A DNA stretch of 64,000 nucleotides from Streptomyces clavuligerus (GTDB taxonomy: Bacteria; Actinomycetota; Actinomycetes; Streptomycetales; Streptomycetaceae): NCBI RefSeq assembly GCF_005519465.1, contig NZ_CP027858.1, positions 434,001 through 498,000 on the forward strand, in the 5' to 3' direction. The notes beneath the pieces are model-generated. The model saw only the letters and a program-made list of their open reading frames with translations. It did not search any database and was not told where the DNA came from. The number at the start of each line of letters is the position of its first letter. The first letter of the stretch is position 1. Position numbers and translations under genes: made by a program. Below are positions 45,596 through 55,220 of this stretch, one piece after another.

Positions 45596-48500
45596 TCATT
45601 CACCTCCGGGAAGCGCGCCGGCACCGGTGAGGAAGTCCAGGTGCCTGCGCAGCATTCGCTCGTCGGCCGGGGGGAACCCCACCCCGGCCCCGGCCGCGGC
45701 GGCCCAGGTGCGGGAGCAGTCGAACCGCGGGTGCGAGCGGGGGCGTTCGGGCAGGGAGAAGGCGAGCGGGGCGAAGGGCCCGGCCGGGTCGGCGAGCATC
45801 CGCTCCCGCCATCGGTGGTACGGCACCACCTCGGTCGGGTGACCGGCCGAGGTGAGGGCGGCGGCGACGGCGGCGCGGGTGAGGCCGCCGTCGCCGTGGT
45901 AGTGGTGGTCCCGGCAGCGGTGGTCCGGGGCCCGGGAGAGCGCGACGATCGCCGCGGCCACCGTGTCCACGGGCACCATGTCCAGCACCTCGGCGGTGTC
46001 CGGGACGGCGCCCGCGGCGACGCATCCGGTGAGCCAGCGGCTGAACGCGGAGCGCGGGTCGGCGGCGCCGGTGGCGGTGTCGCCGACGATGGCCGCGATG
46101 CGGTGGATCGAGACGGGCAGGCCGTGGCCGCGGGCGGCGGCGGCCATGGTGTCGGCCACCCATTTGCTGAGGTCGTAGCCGCTGGTGAGGCCGCTCGGGT
46201 CGGTGGGAGCGTCGGCCTCGGTGACGACGCGGCCGTCGTAGGCGTCACCGAGGAAGACGCCGAGGGTGGAGATCAGGTGCAGCGGGGCACCGCTGTCGCC
46301 GGCCAGGCGCAGGATCGCGGCGGTGGCGTCGACATGGGCGGGTTTGAGGGTGCTGTAGGGCACGGCGAAGTGCGGCACGGCGGCGCTGTGGTAGATCGCG
46401 TCCACGGTCGTGAGGGTGTCGTGATCCTCTGTGGACAGGCCGAGGCCGGGTGCGAACAGGTCGCCGGGGACCGGGATCACCCGGTCGGCGACCGGCAGCC
46501 GATCGATCGAGCCCTGGCGGACGAGGCAGTGGATTCGGGCGTCGGTCCGGGCCAGGAGCTGGTCGAGGAGGTGGCGGCCGAGGAAACCGGTGGCGCCGGT
46601 GAGCAGGATCCGGCGCGGTGCGCCGGCCGAGAAGCCGCCGGACGGGAGGCCGCCGGACGGGCGGGCGGTGCGGGGACGGATTCCGGGTGGGGGGACGGCG
46701 TCGGCGCGCAACCGGTCGACCGTGGGCAGATCGGCCGGGGCACCGTCGTCGACGGCTGCCGCGAACGCCGCCACGGTGGGCGCGGTGAACAGGGTGCGCA
46801 TCGGCACCGTGACACCGAGGCGGTCGCGGACGGCGGCGAGGACATGGGCGGCGATGAGCGAGTGCCCGCCGATGGCGAAGAAATCCGCGGTGCGGTCCAC
46901 GTCGGACCGGCCGAGAACGGTGGCCCAGATGGCGGCGACGGCCCGCTCGGTGGCGGTCCGGGGCGGCTCGGCCGGGGCGGAGGGGCCGGCGGGGGGCTCG
47001 GGGAGGGCGGTGGTGTCGACCTTGCCGGTGCTCTGGGTGGGAAGGACGTCGAGGACGACCACGGTGTCCGGCACGAGATACGCGGGCAGGCGGTCGGCGC
47101 AGAAGGCGCGCAGGCCGGGAACGTCCGGGACGGCGGCCCGTGGGCCGGGGCCGGTCGGACCGGGCGTGTTCCGGCCGGGTGCGGCCGAGGCCGGGGCGCC
47201 GACATAGCCGATGAGGCGGTCGCCCCTGGCCACCACCACGGCCTCCGCGACGGCCGGGTGCGCGGCGAGCACGGCCGCCACCTCGCCCGGCTCCACCCGG
47301 TTGCCGCGGATCTTGACCTGGTCGTCGGCCCGGCCGACGAAGTCGAGCGTGCCGCGCGGGCTCAGCCTCGCGAGGTCGCCGGTCCGGTACATACGGGCCC
47401 CGGGGTGGGCGCCGTACGGGTCGGCGGGGAACGCCGCGGCGGTCGCGGCCGGGTTTCCCCGGTACCCCCGGGCGGGCGCCATCCCGCCGATGTAGACCTC
47501 GCCGACCACGCCGACGGGCACCCGGCGCAGAGCACGGTCGAGGAGGTGGACGCGGACGTTCGGCAGCGGGCGGCCGATCGGCAGCCGGGTGGGGTGCTCG
47601 CGGCCGTCGACGGTGCGATGGGTGGTCGCGCAGACGGTGGCTTCCGTCGGGCCGTACTGGTTGTGGAGGGGTATGCCGTGCTTCGCCCACGCGTGGACGG
47701 TCACCGCCGGGACGATGTCGCCGCCGACCATCATGGTCTCCAACGGGAGGCGTTCCCCGGCGAGATCGGCCACCCAGCGCTGCCAGAGGGGAGCCGCCGT
47801 GTTCACCGCGGACAGTCGGTGCTCGACGCAGAGCCTGCGGAGGTCCGGCCCGGTGAGGCCGCCCGGGTCGGGGTGGATGACCAGGGTGGCCCCGGCCGCG
47901 AGGACCGGGAAGATGTCGCCGAACGCGGCGTCGAAGTGCAGGGGCGGGACCGTGAGGAGGCGGTGCGCGGCGGTGAGGCCGTGTTCGGCGACGAGCGCGG
48001 TGGTGAGGTTGAGGAGGGTGTCGTGCTGTACGCCGACGCCCTTGGGTTCGCCGGTGGAGCCGGAGGTGTGGACGATGTAGGCGAGCTGGGACGGGTGGAT
48101 GGGCACAGGTCCGTGGTGACCGGTGGCGGGGAGGGTGTCGCGGGTCAGGACGGCCCTCGCACCGCTGGCGGTGATCAGGGCGTGCCGGCGGGAGGGCGGC
48201 TGGGCGGGGTCGATGGGGACGAAGCATCCGCCCGCCTTGAGCACGCCGAGGATCGCGACGATCGCGTCGGCGCTGGACGGGATGGTGATCGCCACCGGGT
48301 CCTCGCTCCGGATGCCGGCCTCGCGCAGGTGGCGGGCGACGGCTGAGGATCTGCGGTCCAGCTCGCGGTAGGTGAGGGGAGCGGCGGCGAGGTCGAGGAC
48401 GGCGGTGGAGTCGGGGGTCCGGGCGGTGTGGGCCGCGATCAGGTCCACCACGGTCGTGGCGGCCGGTCGGGTGTGGACGGCCGGGCCGGTGGACGGCGTG

Positions 48501-51500
48501 TCCGGTCCGCCGGCGGAGGCTGGATCGGAGCGGGTGCCGAGGGCGGTGTGGACGGCGCTGTCGGCCGGGGACAACAGGTCCAGGTGGGACAGGGGAAGAC
48601 CGGGGTGGCGGACCACGGCCTCCATGACCGCCAGCACCTGGTCGGCGATCCTGGTGATCGTGTCCGCCTCGTACCGGTCGGTGCGGTAGTCGATGAGGGC
48701 GGGCCAGTCGCCCTCGCGTTCCCTGATGTGGAGGGTGAGGTCGAAACGGCTGGTGGCGCGGTCGAGCGGCAGCGGGGTGGCGGTCAGGCCGGTGAAGGTG
48801 ACGGGGGCCGTCTCACGGTTGAGGACCAGCATCGTCCGGAACAGGGGATGGCCCTCCCGTGGGGTGGGGACCGTGGTGAGGATGTCGGCCAGGGAGATGT
48901 CGGCGTGGTCCATCGCGTCGGCCACCACCCCGGTGGCATCGGCGAGCAGCTCGCGGGGGGTGGCTCGACGGTTCGTGCGGAGCCGGAGCGGGAGGGTCGT
49001 GACGAACATGCCGATCACGTCGTCCCACCCGGCCGGGCGGGTGCTGACCGGGGCGCCGACGACGAGGTCGTCACCATCGTTCCGGGTGGAGCAGACGATG
49101 GCGAAGACGGTGAGGAGACCGGCGAAGACGGTGGCCCGCTCGCCCCGGCACCAGGCGGCGAAGCGGCGGGTGAGCCCCGCCGGGACGGTGAACCGGTGGG
49201 CGGCACCGGGGACAGCGCCCGGGCCGGATTCCGGGTGCGGCGATCCGCCCGGCGCGGGGGTCGGGGCCGTGCCACAGGGGTGGTCCGGCGGGGGTCCGGA
49301 GGCAGGCGGGGCGTCGCGGAGTGTCTCGGCCCAGAATGCGGTGGTCCGCTGCCGTGGAACCACGGCTGCCGGCGCGGGGACCGGCACTCCCGGTGCGCCG
49401 GTCCTCGTGCTGGGCGCGGCCCTCGGCCCCTGGACATCCGTGGCGCCGGACAGGGGCGAGGAGCCCGGGTCCACGGTGGTCAGGGTCGTCAGGAGGATCG
49501 CCATCGATGTGTCGTCGCAGATGATGTGGTGCGTGGTGATCGTCAGGAGATGGGTCGTGGGGGCCGTTCTGATCAGGTGGGCCCGCACCAACGGGCACCG
49601 GGTCAGGTCGAAGGGGTGGTCGGCGTCCCGGGCGGCCAGGCGTTCGGCCTCGGGCCACGGGTCCGCGTGAGCGCTCAGGTCGGTGGTGCGCCAGGCCCTC
49701 GCCGGCAACGCGTCCGTGTAGGGCGCCGCGCTCAGCAGCGGGGTGTCGTCATGGACGACGATCGCCGATCGCAGGACGGGATGGGTGGCCAGGGTGTGGA
49801 CGAACCTGGCGCGCAGGTCCGCCTCGTCGAGCACACCCTCCAGCCGGAACGCGGCGTGCACGACGTAGGCGCCGTTGTCCTGGCCCGCCTGGTGGATGAT
49901 CCACAGTCCGTGCTGCGGGCCGGACAGCCGTCCTGGTGGAGCGGGCACCGGCCCCGGGGTATCGGGGGTATCGGGATCGCCCTGGCCCGCGTCGATCGCG
50001 GCGGCCAGGGCGGCGACGGTGGGGTTGGCGAACAGGGTTCTGACCGTCACCTCCCTGCCGGTCGACGCCCGGATCTCGGCGACGGCCTTCACCGCCGCCA
50101 GGGAATGGCCGCCGGACAGGAAGAAGTCGTCGTCGCGGTTGACCGGGCGGGCCAGCAGACGCGCGAAGATCTCCGCGATCGTGGTCTCCGGACCCGGGTG
50201 GGGATCAGGCGCGGCGACGTCCTCCGCCGGTGGGGGCAGAGCGCGTACGTCCAGCTTTCCGGCGCTGGTCAACGGGAACGCGTCCACGGACACCATCGCC
50301 GACGGCACCAGGTAGGCGGGAAGGACACGGCTCAGCCGCTCCCGCACCCTCGGCCAGCGGGGCCGCCCGGCGGCCGGGATCACATAGGCCACCAGGCGGT
50401 CACCGTCACCGGCCACGCGGGCGTCGGCGACCTCCGGGTCCGCCCGCAACGCCGCCTCCACCTCGGCCGGTTCCACCCGGTGACCCCGCACCTTGAGCTG
50501 CGCGTCCACCCGCCCGACGAACTCCACGACACCGCCCGGCCGGCGCCGCGCCAGGTCGCCCGTCGCGTACATGCGCGCGCCGGGGACCGGCGAGAACGGG
50601 TCGGCGACAAAGCTCGTCGCCGACCGGCCGGGCGCGCCGAGATAGCCGCGTGCCAGCGGGAAACCACCCACGTACACCTCGCCGACCACATCGTCGTCGA
50701 CCGGTCGCAGGCCCGCGTTCAGCAGATACACGGCCACGCCGTCGAGCGGGCCGCCGATGCCGAACCGGCTGCCCCGGTGCACCCGCTCGGCGGTCGACCA
50801 GATCGTCGTCTCGGTCGGGCCGTACGCGTTCCACAGCTCGGCCCCGCCCAGCGACCCGGCCAGCTCCGGTGTCAGCGCCTCCCCGATCGACACCCGGACC
50901 CGCACGCACTCCGGCACGCCCCCGGCCGCCACCAGCACCGCCCACACCGACGGGGTGACCTGGACGACCGTGACCGCCTCGGCCAGCAGACGCCGCGCCA
51001 GCGCGGGACCGTCCACAACGGTCTCCGGCGGTATCGGCGCCACCCGGGCGCCCACGGTCAGCGGCCCCACCAGTTCCCACACCGAGATGTCGAACGCCGG
51101 GGAGGTCATGGCCGCGACCACGTCCCCGGCGCCCAGCCCCACCAACGCCGTCGACCGGGCCAGCATCCCGGCCACCGCGCGGTGCGGCACACCCACCGCC
51201 TTCGGGCGGCCGGTCGACCCGGAGGTGTGGAGCACGTACGCCAGTGACTCGGGCGCGATTCCGGGTTCGACGCGCTCGAACTCCTCCGGCAGCTCCGGGA
51301 TCCCGGTCAGCACGACGCGGGCGGCCTCGGTGACGGCCCGGCGCCTCGGCTCGGGCCACAGCGGTTCCACCGGCACGTACACCGCGCCCGCCCGCCAGAT
51401 CCCGAGGATGGCCACCACCAGGTCCGTGCCGCGCGGCAGGTCCACCGCGACCCACGTCTCCGGCCCGGCGCCCCGCGCCCGCAGCACCGAGGCCAGCGCC

Positions 51501-52870
51501 GCCGAACGGCGCTCCAGCCCGGCGTAGGACAACTCACCCACCGCGCGGCCGTCCGTGCCGAACCGGATCAGCTCCAGCACGGTCGACGGCGCCGGGGCAC
51601 CGGCCGGCCCGGCCACCGGCGCGGCCACCACCGAGGACCCCGCCGTCAACGCCGACAAGCGGCGGTCCGGGTCGGCGCACGCACGGTCCAGCAGGGCCAG
51701 CAGCCGCCCGGCGACACCGTCGACCGTCGCGCCGTCGAACAGGTCCGTGTCGTGCGCGGTGACCACGGCCATCTCCGCGCCGCCGGACTCCACCATCACG
51801 GTGAGGTCGACGTCGGCCGTTCCCGTGTCCGGCAGCATCCGGTCGGCCCGCACGCCGGGGAGCACCACCTCGGGTGGGTCCTGCATCACGAGGCGCGCCT
51901 GGCACAGCGGTGCGTGACTCGGGTCGCGGGAGGCGCCGACCGCCTCGACGATCCGGTCGAACGGGACGGCCGCGCTGCCCAGTCCCGCCGCGACCGCGCG
52001 GCGGGCCCTGGCCACCAGCTCGCGGAAGGTCGGATCACCGCCGATCCCCACCCGCAACGGCACCGGGTTCACGAACATTCCGACGACGCCGGCGAACTCC
52101 GGCCCCGGCCGCCCGGACACCAGGGTGGCGACCACGACATCGTCCTGGCCCGCCGTCGTGCCCAGCGTGGCGGCGTACGCGGCATACAGCACGACGAACC
52201 GGGTGGCGCGCGTGGCGCGGGCGAGCGCGTCGACCCGCGCGGTGAGACCCCCGGGGACGGCGTGGCGGCGCAACTCCCCCCGGAAGGCGCGCATCCTCGG
52301 GCGGGGCCGGTCGGTGGGCAGGGTGAGCAGGTCCGGCACACCGTCCAGATCGGCGACCCGCCGGGACGGGTCGTGGTCGATGATGTCCGGTGGCGCTCCA
52401 GGACGGTCCGGCAGCGGCCGGGCCGGGTCGGCGTACACGGCGCTGATCTCCCGGCACAGCACCGACAGTGACATACCGTCGACGACCGCGTGATGCGTGT
52501 TGATCACCAGTATGTGGTCGGTCGGCGTGATCCGGCCCAGACGTATCCGGAACAGCGGCCCGGTGCGCAGGTCGAACGGCTCCCGTGCGGCCTGCGGCAC
52601 GAACACCTCCGCGTCCGGCACCGTCCGCACCACGACATCGGCGGCGCCCACCGGCCCCACCCGTCCGACCGGCTCGCCGTCGACCTCGTCGAAGGTCGTG
52701 CGCAGCGCCGGGTGCCGGGCCACCACCAGATCCGCCGCGCGCTGGAGCGCGTCCACCGACACGGGACCGGCCAACCGGAACACCGCCGGGTTGTTGTGCA
52801 GGGGTGCGCCGTCGGCGAACGCGTCGAGGAACCACAAGCGCCGAGCCCCTGGCGGGAGCGGGATCGTCAT
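45596..52870 (-). CDS. Two-module NRPS with terminal reductase (C-A-T-C-A-T-R)
   Basis: About 2424 residues. C1 (1-430) has HHAVVDG; A1 (430-860) has HTSGSTGRPK and specificity residues read as D-I-W-Q-V-I-A-I-W-K; T1 (about 890-960) has GGHSL. C2 (about 975-1380) has HHIICDD, with the final Gly of HHxxxDG replaced; A2 (1480-1930) has HTSGSTGEPK and code D-A-G-N-M-G-Q-V-C-K; T2 (about 1960-2030) has GGHSL. The thioester reductase (2085-2420) has LLTGATGFLG and SGYDLSKW, so the chain should leave as an aldehyde or alcohol, using NADPH. There is no epimerase or thioesterase. ATG at 52870 follows GGAGAG and overlaps the stop upstream. Confidence 0.93.
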   Translation of the reverse strand: MTIPLPPGARRLWFLDAFADGAPLHNNPAVFRLAGPVSVDALQRAADLVVARHPALRTTFDEVDGEPVGRVGPVGAADVVVRTVPDAEVFVPQAAREPFDLRTGPLFRIRLGRITPTDHILVINTHHAVVDGMSLSVLCREISAVYADPARPLPDRPGAPPDIIDHDPSRRVADLDGVPDLLTLPTDRPRPRMRAFRGELRRHAVPGGLTARVDALARATRATRFVVLYAAYAATLGTTAGQDDVVVATLVSGRPGPEFAGVVGMFVNPVPLRVGIGGDPTFRELVARARRAVAAGLGSAAVPFDRIVEAVGASRDPSHAPLCQARLVMQDPPEVVLPGVRADRMLPDTGTADVDLTVMVESGGAEMAVVTAHDTDLFDGATVDGVAGRLLALLDRACADPDRRLSALTAGSSVVAAPVAGPAGAPAPSTVLELIRFGTDGRAVGELSYAGLERRSAALASVLRARGAGPETWVAVDLPRGTDLVVAILGIWRAGAVYVPVEPLWPEPRRRAVTEAARVVLTGIPELPEEFERVEPGIAPESLAYVLHTSGSTGRPKAVGVPHRAVAGMLARSTALVGLGAGDVVAAMTSPAFDISVWELVGPLTVGARVAPIPPETVVDGPALARRLLAEAVTVVQVTPSVWAVLVAAGGVPECVRVRVSIGEALTPELAGSLGGAELWNAYGPTETTIWSTAERVHRGSRFGIGGPLDGVAVYLLNAGLRPVDDDVVGEVYVGGFPLARGYLGAPGRSATSFVADPFSPVPGARMYATGDLARRRPGGVVEFVGRVDAQLKVRGHRVEPAEVEAALRADPEVADARVAGDGDRLVAYVIPAAGRPRWPRVRERLSRVLPAYLVPSAMVSVDAFPLTSAGKLDVRALPPPAEDVAAPDPHPGPETTIAEIFARLLARPVNRDDDFFLSGGHSLAAVKAVAEIRASTGREVTVRTLFANPTVAALAAAIDAGQGDPDTPDTPGPVPAPPGRLSGPQHGLWIIHQAGQDNGAYVVHAAFRLEGVLDEADLRARFVHTLATHPVLRSAIVVHDDTPLLSAAPYTDALPARAWRTTDLSAHADPWPEAERLAARDADHPFDLTRCPLVRAHLIRTAPTTHLLTITTHHIICDDTSMAILLTTLTTVDPGSSPLSGATDVQGPRAAPSTRTGAPGVPVPAPAAVVPRQRTTAFWAETLRDAPPASGPPPDHPCGTAPTPAPGGSPHPESGPGAVPGAAHRFTVPAGLTRRFAAWCRGERATVFAGLLTVFAIVCSTRNDGDDLVVGAPVSTRPAGWDDVIGMFVTTLPLRLRTNRRATPRELLADATGVVADAMDHADISLADILTTVPTPREGHPLFRTMLVLNRETAPVTFTGLTATPLPLDRATSRFDLTLHIREREGDWPALIDYRTDRYEADTITRIADQVLAVMEAVVRHPGLPLSHLDLLSPADSAVHTALGTRSDPASAGGPDTPSTGPAVHTRPAATTVVDLIAAHTARTPDSTAVLDLAAAPLTYRELDRRSSAVARHLREAGIRSEDPVAITIPSSADAIVAILGVLKAGGCFVPIDPAQPPSRRHALITASGARAVLTRDTLPATGHHGPVPIHPSQLAYIVHTSGSTGEPKGVGVQHDTLLNLTTALVAEHGLTAAHRLLTVPPLHFDAAFGDIFPVLAAGATLVIHPDPGGLTGPDLRRLCVEHRLSAVNTAAPLWQRWVADLAGERLPLETMMVGGDIVPAVTVHAWAKHGIPLHNQYGPTEATVCATTHRTVDGREHPTRLPIGRPLPNVRVHLLDRALRRVPVGVVGEVYIGGMAPARGYRGNPAATAAAFPADPYGAHPGARMYRTGDLARLSPRGTLDFVGRADDQVKIRGNRVEPGEVAAVLAAHPAVAEAVVVARGDRLIGYVGAPASAAPGRNTPGPTGPGPRAAVPDVPGLRAFCADRLPAYLVPDTVVVLDVLPTQSTGKVDTTALPEPPAGPSAPAEPPRTATERAVAAIWATVLGRSDVDRTADFFAIGGHSLIAAHVLAAVRDRLGVTVPMRTLFTAPTVAAFAAAVDDGAPADLPTVDRLRADAVPPPGIRPRTARPSGGLPSGGFSAGAPRRILLTGATGFLGRHLLDQLLARTDARIHCLVRQGSIDRLPVADRVIPVPGDLFAPGLGLSTEDHDTLTTVDAIYHSAAVPHFAVPYSTLKPAHVDATAAILRLAGDSGAPLHLISTLGVFLGDAYDGRVVTEADAPTDPSGLTSGYDLSKWVADTMAAAARGHGLPVSIHRIAAIVGDTATGAADPRSAFSRWLTGCVAAGAVPDTAEVLDMVPVDTVAAAIVALSRAPDHRCRDHHYHGDGGLTRAAVAAALTSAGHPTEVVPYHRWRERMLADPAGPFAPLAFSLPERPRSHPRFDCSRTWAAAAGAGVGFPPADERMLRRHLDFLTGAGALPGGE

Positions 52871-53238
52871 CGGTGCGCTCTCCGAATCTCCGAACCGGTG
52901 CCGGTACGCCGTCGGATGCTCCGGGTCCGCCCGTGGGAACGGCGCGTCGGCGGCCACCCGGTGCAGCACCGCCAGGGCCGGCGGGTGACCCGGCCACGGT
53001 GGCGGACGATCCGCCCGCGCGGGGGAACCGCCCGGGCCGGGGCCTCCCCGAGGGGGCCGATGTCGCGCGATGCCGCCCGTCCGCGTTCGGACGGCCCGCC
53101 GCTGGTCGACGCGGCGTCCGGGCCTTTCGTGCCGCGCGGTCCACCGCGCCGCTCCACCGCGTCCACCCGGTGGCCGCCGCGGTCCGGCCGGATCACCGGC
53201 CCGGTTCCGGCCGTACCCGCCCGGACGACGACGTTCAT
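52867..53238 (-). CDS. Uncharacterised 123-codon ORF between NRPS genes
   Basis: The frame starts in the A-T gene stop (ATGA) and its stop overlaps the NRPS start (ATGA), as expected for a translated gene. The first 85 codons keep strong third-position GC, but the product (Arg/Gly/Pro-rich) matches no family, and it is not MbtH-like. From about 52975 the better coding frame is that of the NRPS ([20 protein letters not shown]), so an internal frameshift, or an NRPS N-terminal extension, is possible. Confidence 0.4.
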   Translation of the reverse strand: MNVVVRAGTAGTGPVIRPDRGGHRVDAVERRGGPRGTKGPDAASTSGGPSERGRAASRDIGPLGEAPARAVPPRGRIVRHRGRVTRRPWRCCTGWPPTRRSHGRTRSIRRRTGTGSEIRRAHR

Positions 53239-54923
53239 GTCCGGCCCCTGGCCGGGTCCACCGAGAGCAGGGCTGCCGCGAGATCGGCGGGTGTGGATGC
53301 CTCGAACACGGTGGCGACGGTCGCCTCCATGCCCAGTTCGACCCGCATCCGGCTGACCAGCGCGGTGGCCATGAGCGAGGTGCCGCCGAGGGCGAAGAAG
53401 TCGTCGTCCGGGGTGACCGGGTCCACCGACAGCACCGCGGCGAACAACCGGGCGAGGTCGTCGGCGAGCCCGCCCGACGCCCGCGGCGCGGGCACGGCGA
53501 ACGCGGCCCGGTCCAGTTTTCCGTTGGGGGTCGACGGGAAGTGCCCGACCACCTCGATCATGTCCGGGACGAGATGGGCCGGCAGCCGCTCGGCGAGGTG
53601 CGCGCGCAGGTCCGGCACGCTCGCCCCGCGCGGCACCACGTAGCCCACCAGGTAGGCGCCGAGCGGTCCGGAGTGGGCGACGACCGCCGCCCGCGCCACC
53701 GCCGGGTGGGCGCCGAGCGCGGCCTCCACCTCGGCCGGTTCGACCCGGTGGCCGCGGATCTTCACCTGGTCGTCGACCCGGCCGAGGAACTGCAGGTCAC
53801 CGTCGGGCAGCACACGGACCAGGTCTCCGGTGCGGAACATGCGCGAACCGGGCGGACCCCACGGGTCGGCGACGAACCGCTGCGCGGTCGGCCCGGGACG
53901 GCCCAGATAGCCGCGCGCGACCCCGGCGCCGCCGATGTACAGTTCGCCCTCGGTGGCCGGGGCGCACGTCTCGTCCAGCACACGGAGTTCGGTGCCGGGG
54001 ATCGCCGTCCCGATCGGCACCACCGGGCCGCCGGTGAGCGGGGCGCTCATGGTGGCGCACGCGGTCGTCTCGGTCGGGCCGTAGGCATTGACCATCCGGC
54101 GGCCGGCGGACCATCGGGCGACGAGGTCCGGGCCCGGCGCCTCCCCCGCGACGATCAGGCAGGCGACCGAAGGCAGCGCCATGTCCGGCTGGGCGGCGAG
54201 CGCGCTCGGCGGCATGCACACATGGGTGACGCCGTGCTCGGCGACGAACCGGGCGAACGGTTCGCCGGGCGGAAGGCCCTCGGGCGGCGCGAGAACGAGC
54301 GCGGCCCCGGTGAGCAGCGCCATGCACAGGTCGGCGACGGCCACGTCGAAGCCGACCGACGCGTACTGCAACACCCGGGCACCGGGTCCGGCACCGAAGC
54401 GTTCCCTCTGCGCCGCGACGAGATGAGCGATCCCCGTATGGGGAACGACCACGCCCTTGGGCTTCCCGGTCGAGCCGGAGGTGTAGATGACATAGGCGGC
54501 GCACGCCGGATCGGGTTCCGCCACCGGGGCGGCGGACGCCGCCGCGGCCTCCAGCGCCCGCAGCTCCCGCGGCGTCAGCACCAGGGTGGGACGGGCGTCG
54601 GCGAGCACGGCGGCCACCCGGTCCGGGGGTTGGGCGGGGTCGACCGGCAGGTAGGCGGCTCCCGCGGCGAGTACGGCGACGACGGCCACCACCAGGTCCG
54701 CGCCGCGCGGGATCGCGACGGCGACGATGTCGTCCGGCCCGACCCCACGGTCTCGCAGCCCGCCCGCGACCGCGGAAGCGCGGGCGTCGAGCTCACCGTA
54801 GGAGAGCGTGCCGTCAGCGGCGACCACCGCGATCGACTCCGGGGCCCGGGCGACCCGGCGCCGGAACATCCCCACCATCGTCCCGGCCGATAAGGGATTC
54901 ACCTTGTCCGCTCGCGCGTCCAC
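53235..54923 (-). CDS. Stand-alone NRPS A-T loading protein
   Basis: 562 residues: an adenylation domain with [24 protein letters not shown] and PNGKLDRA, then a carrier domain with FFALGGTSL near 515. The specificity residues read D-V-A-C-I-A-A-A-C-K, which I cannot assign to an amino acid. It probably loads the first residue for the following C-A-T-C-A-T-R protein. The start is a GTG at 54923; a GTG at 54902 is an alternative. Codon 11 is TTA (54893-54891), the rare leucine codon read by the bldA tRNA in Streptomyces; it remains in frame with either start. Confidence 0.92.
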   Translation of the reverse strand: MDARADKVNPLSAGTMVGMFRRRVARAPESIAVVAADGTLSYGELDARASAVAGGLRDRGVGPDDIVAVAIPRGADLVVAVVAVLAAGAAYLPVDPAQPPDRVAAVLADARPTLVLTPRELRALEAAAASAAPVAEPDPACAAYVIYTSGSTGKPKGVVVPHTGIAHLVAAQRERFGAGPGARVLQYASVGFDVAVADLCMALLTGAALVLAPPEGLPPGEPFARFVAEHGVTHVCMPPSALAAQPDMALPSVACLIVAGEAPGPDLVARWSAGRRMVNAYGPTETTACATMSAPLTGGPVVPIGTAIPGTELRVLDETCAPATEGELYIGGAGVARGYLGRPGPTAQRFVADPWGPPGSRMFRTGDLVRVLPDGDLQFLGRVDDQVKIRGHRVEPAEVEAALGAHPAVARAAVVAHSGPLGAYLVGYVVPRGASVPDLRAHLAERLPAHLVPDMIEVVGHFPSTPNGKLDRAAFAVPAPRASGGLADDLARLFAAVLSVDPVTPDDDFFALGGTSLMATALVSRMRVELGMEATVATVFEASTPADLAAALLSVDPARGRT

Positions 54924-55220
54924 TGCGGTTTCACACTCCGTGACCCACGAAAATCCATTGGGGGAACGAGGGGGAACTCTGTCCCATGACGCGGATCGGT
55001 GTCAACGAGGTCGACGGGGTGCTTACACCGGCACTCACCCGGCACCCCGACCGCAAAGGCAATTATGAGACTGTCGAGAAAAACTTTGTCCCGCCGGTCT
55101 GTTCGGCGCCATGGCCTGGCCAGTATCTTGTAGCCGCTTCCCGAGACCTGATCAGTTACGCGCTGCCGAGCATGCCCAAGTCGTGCTCGGAAATGGGTTG
55201 GCCCATCTGGAGGAGTTCGG
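54924..55220. promoter_or_regulatory. Divergent promoter region of the NRPS operon and activator
   Basis: 297 bases, lower in GC than the genes beside it (notably 55060-55090), between the A-T gene and the ParB-domain activator. It must carry the promoters of both transcripts. I find no StrR-type inverted repeat here, in contrast to the one inside the activator gene. The activator's ribosome-binding site GGAGGAG lies at the right end. Confidence 0.6.

Noticed and set aside
45641..51527. Long plus-strand frames opposite the NRPS
   Set aside because: They are antisense shadows of high-GC coding DNA; the minus-strand frame has complete NRPS domains.
52867..53238. MbtH-like gene between the NRPS genes
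   Set aside because: The translated frame has none of the conserved MbtH Trp residues or the NxEGQYSLWP-like stretch.
53235..54923. NovH-like A-T protein implying an aminocoumarin or glycopeptide pathway
   Set aside because: The downstream protein is a two-module NRPS with a reductase, and no sugar, prenyl or coumarin genes are present; the activator type alone is not diagnostic.
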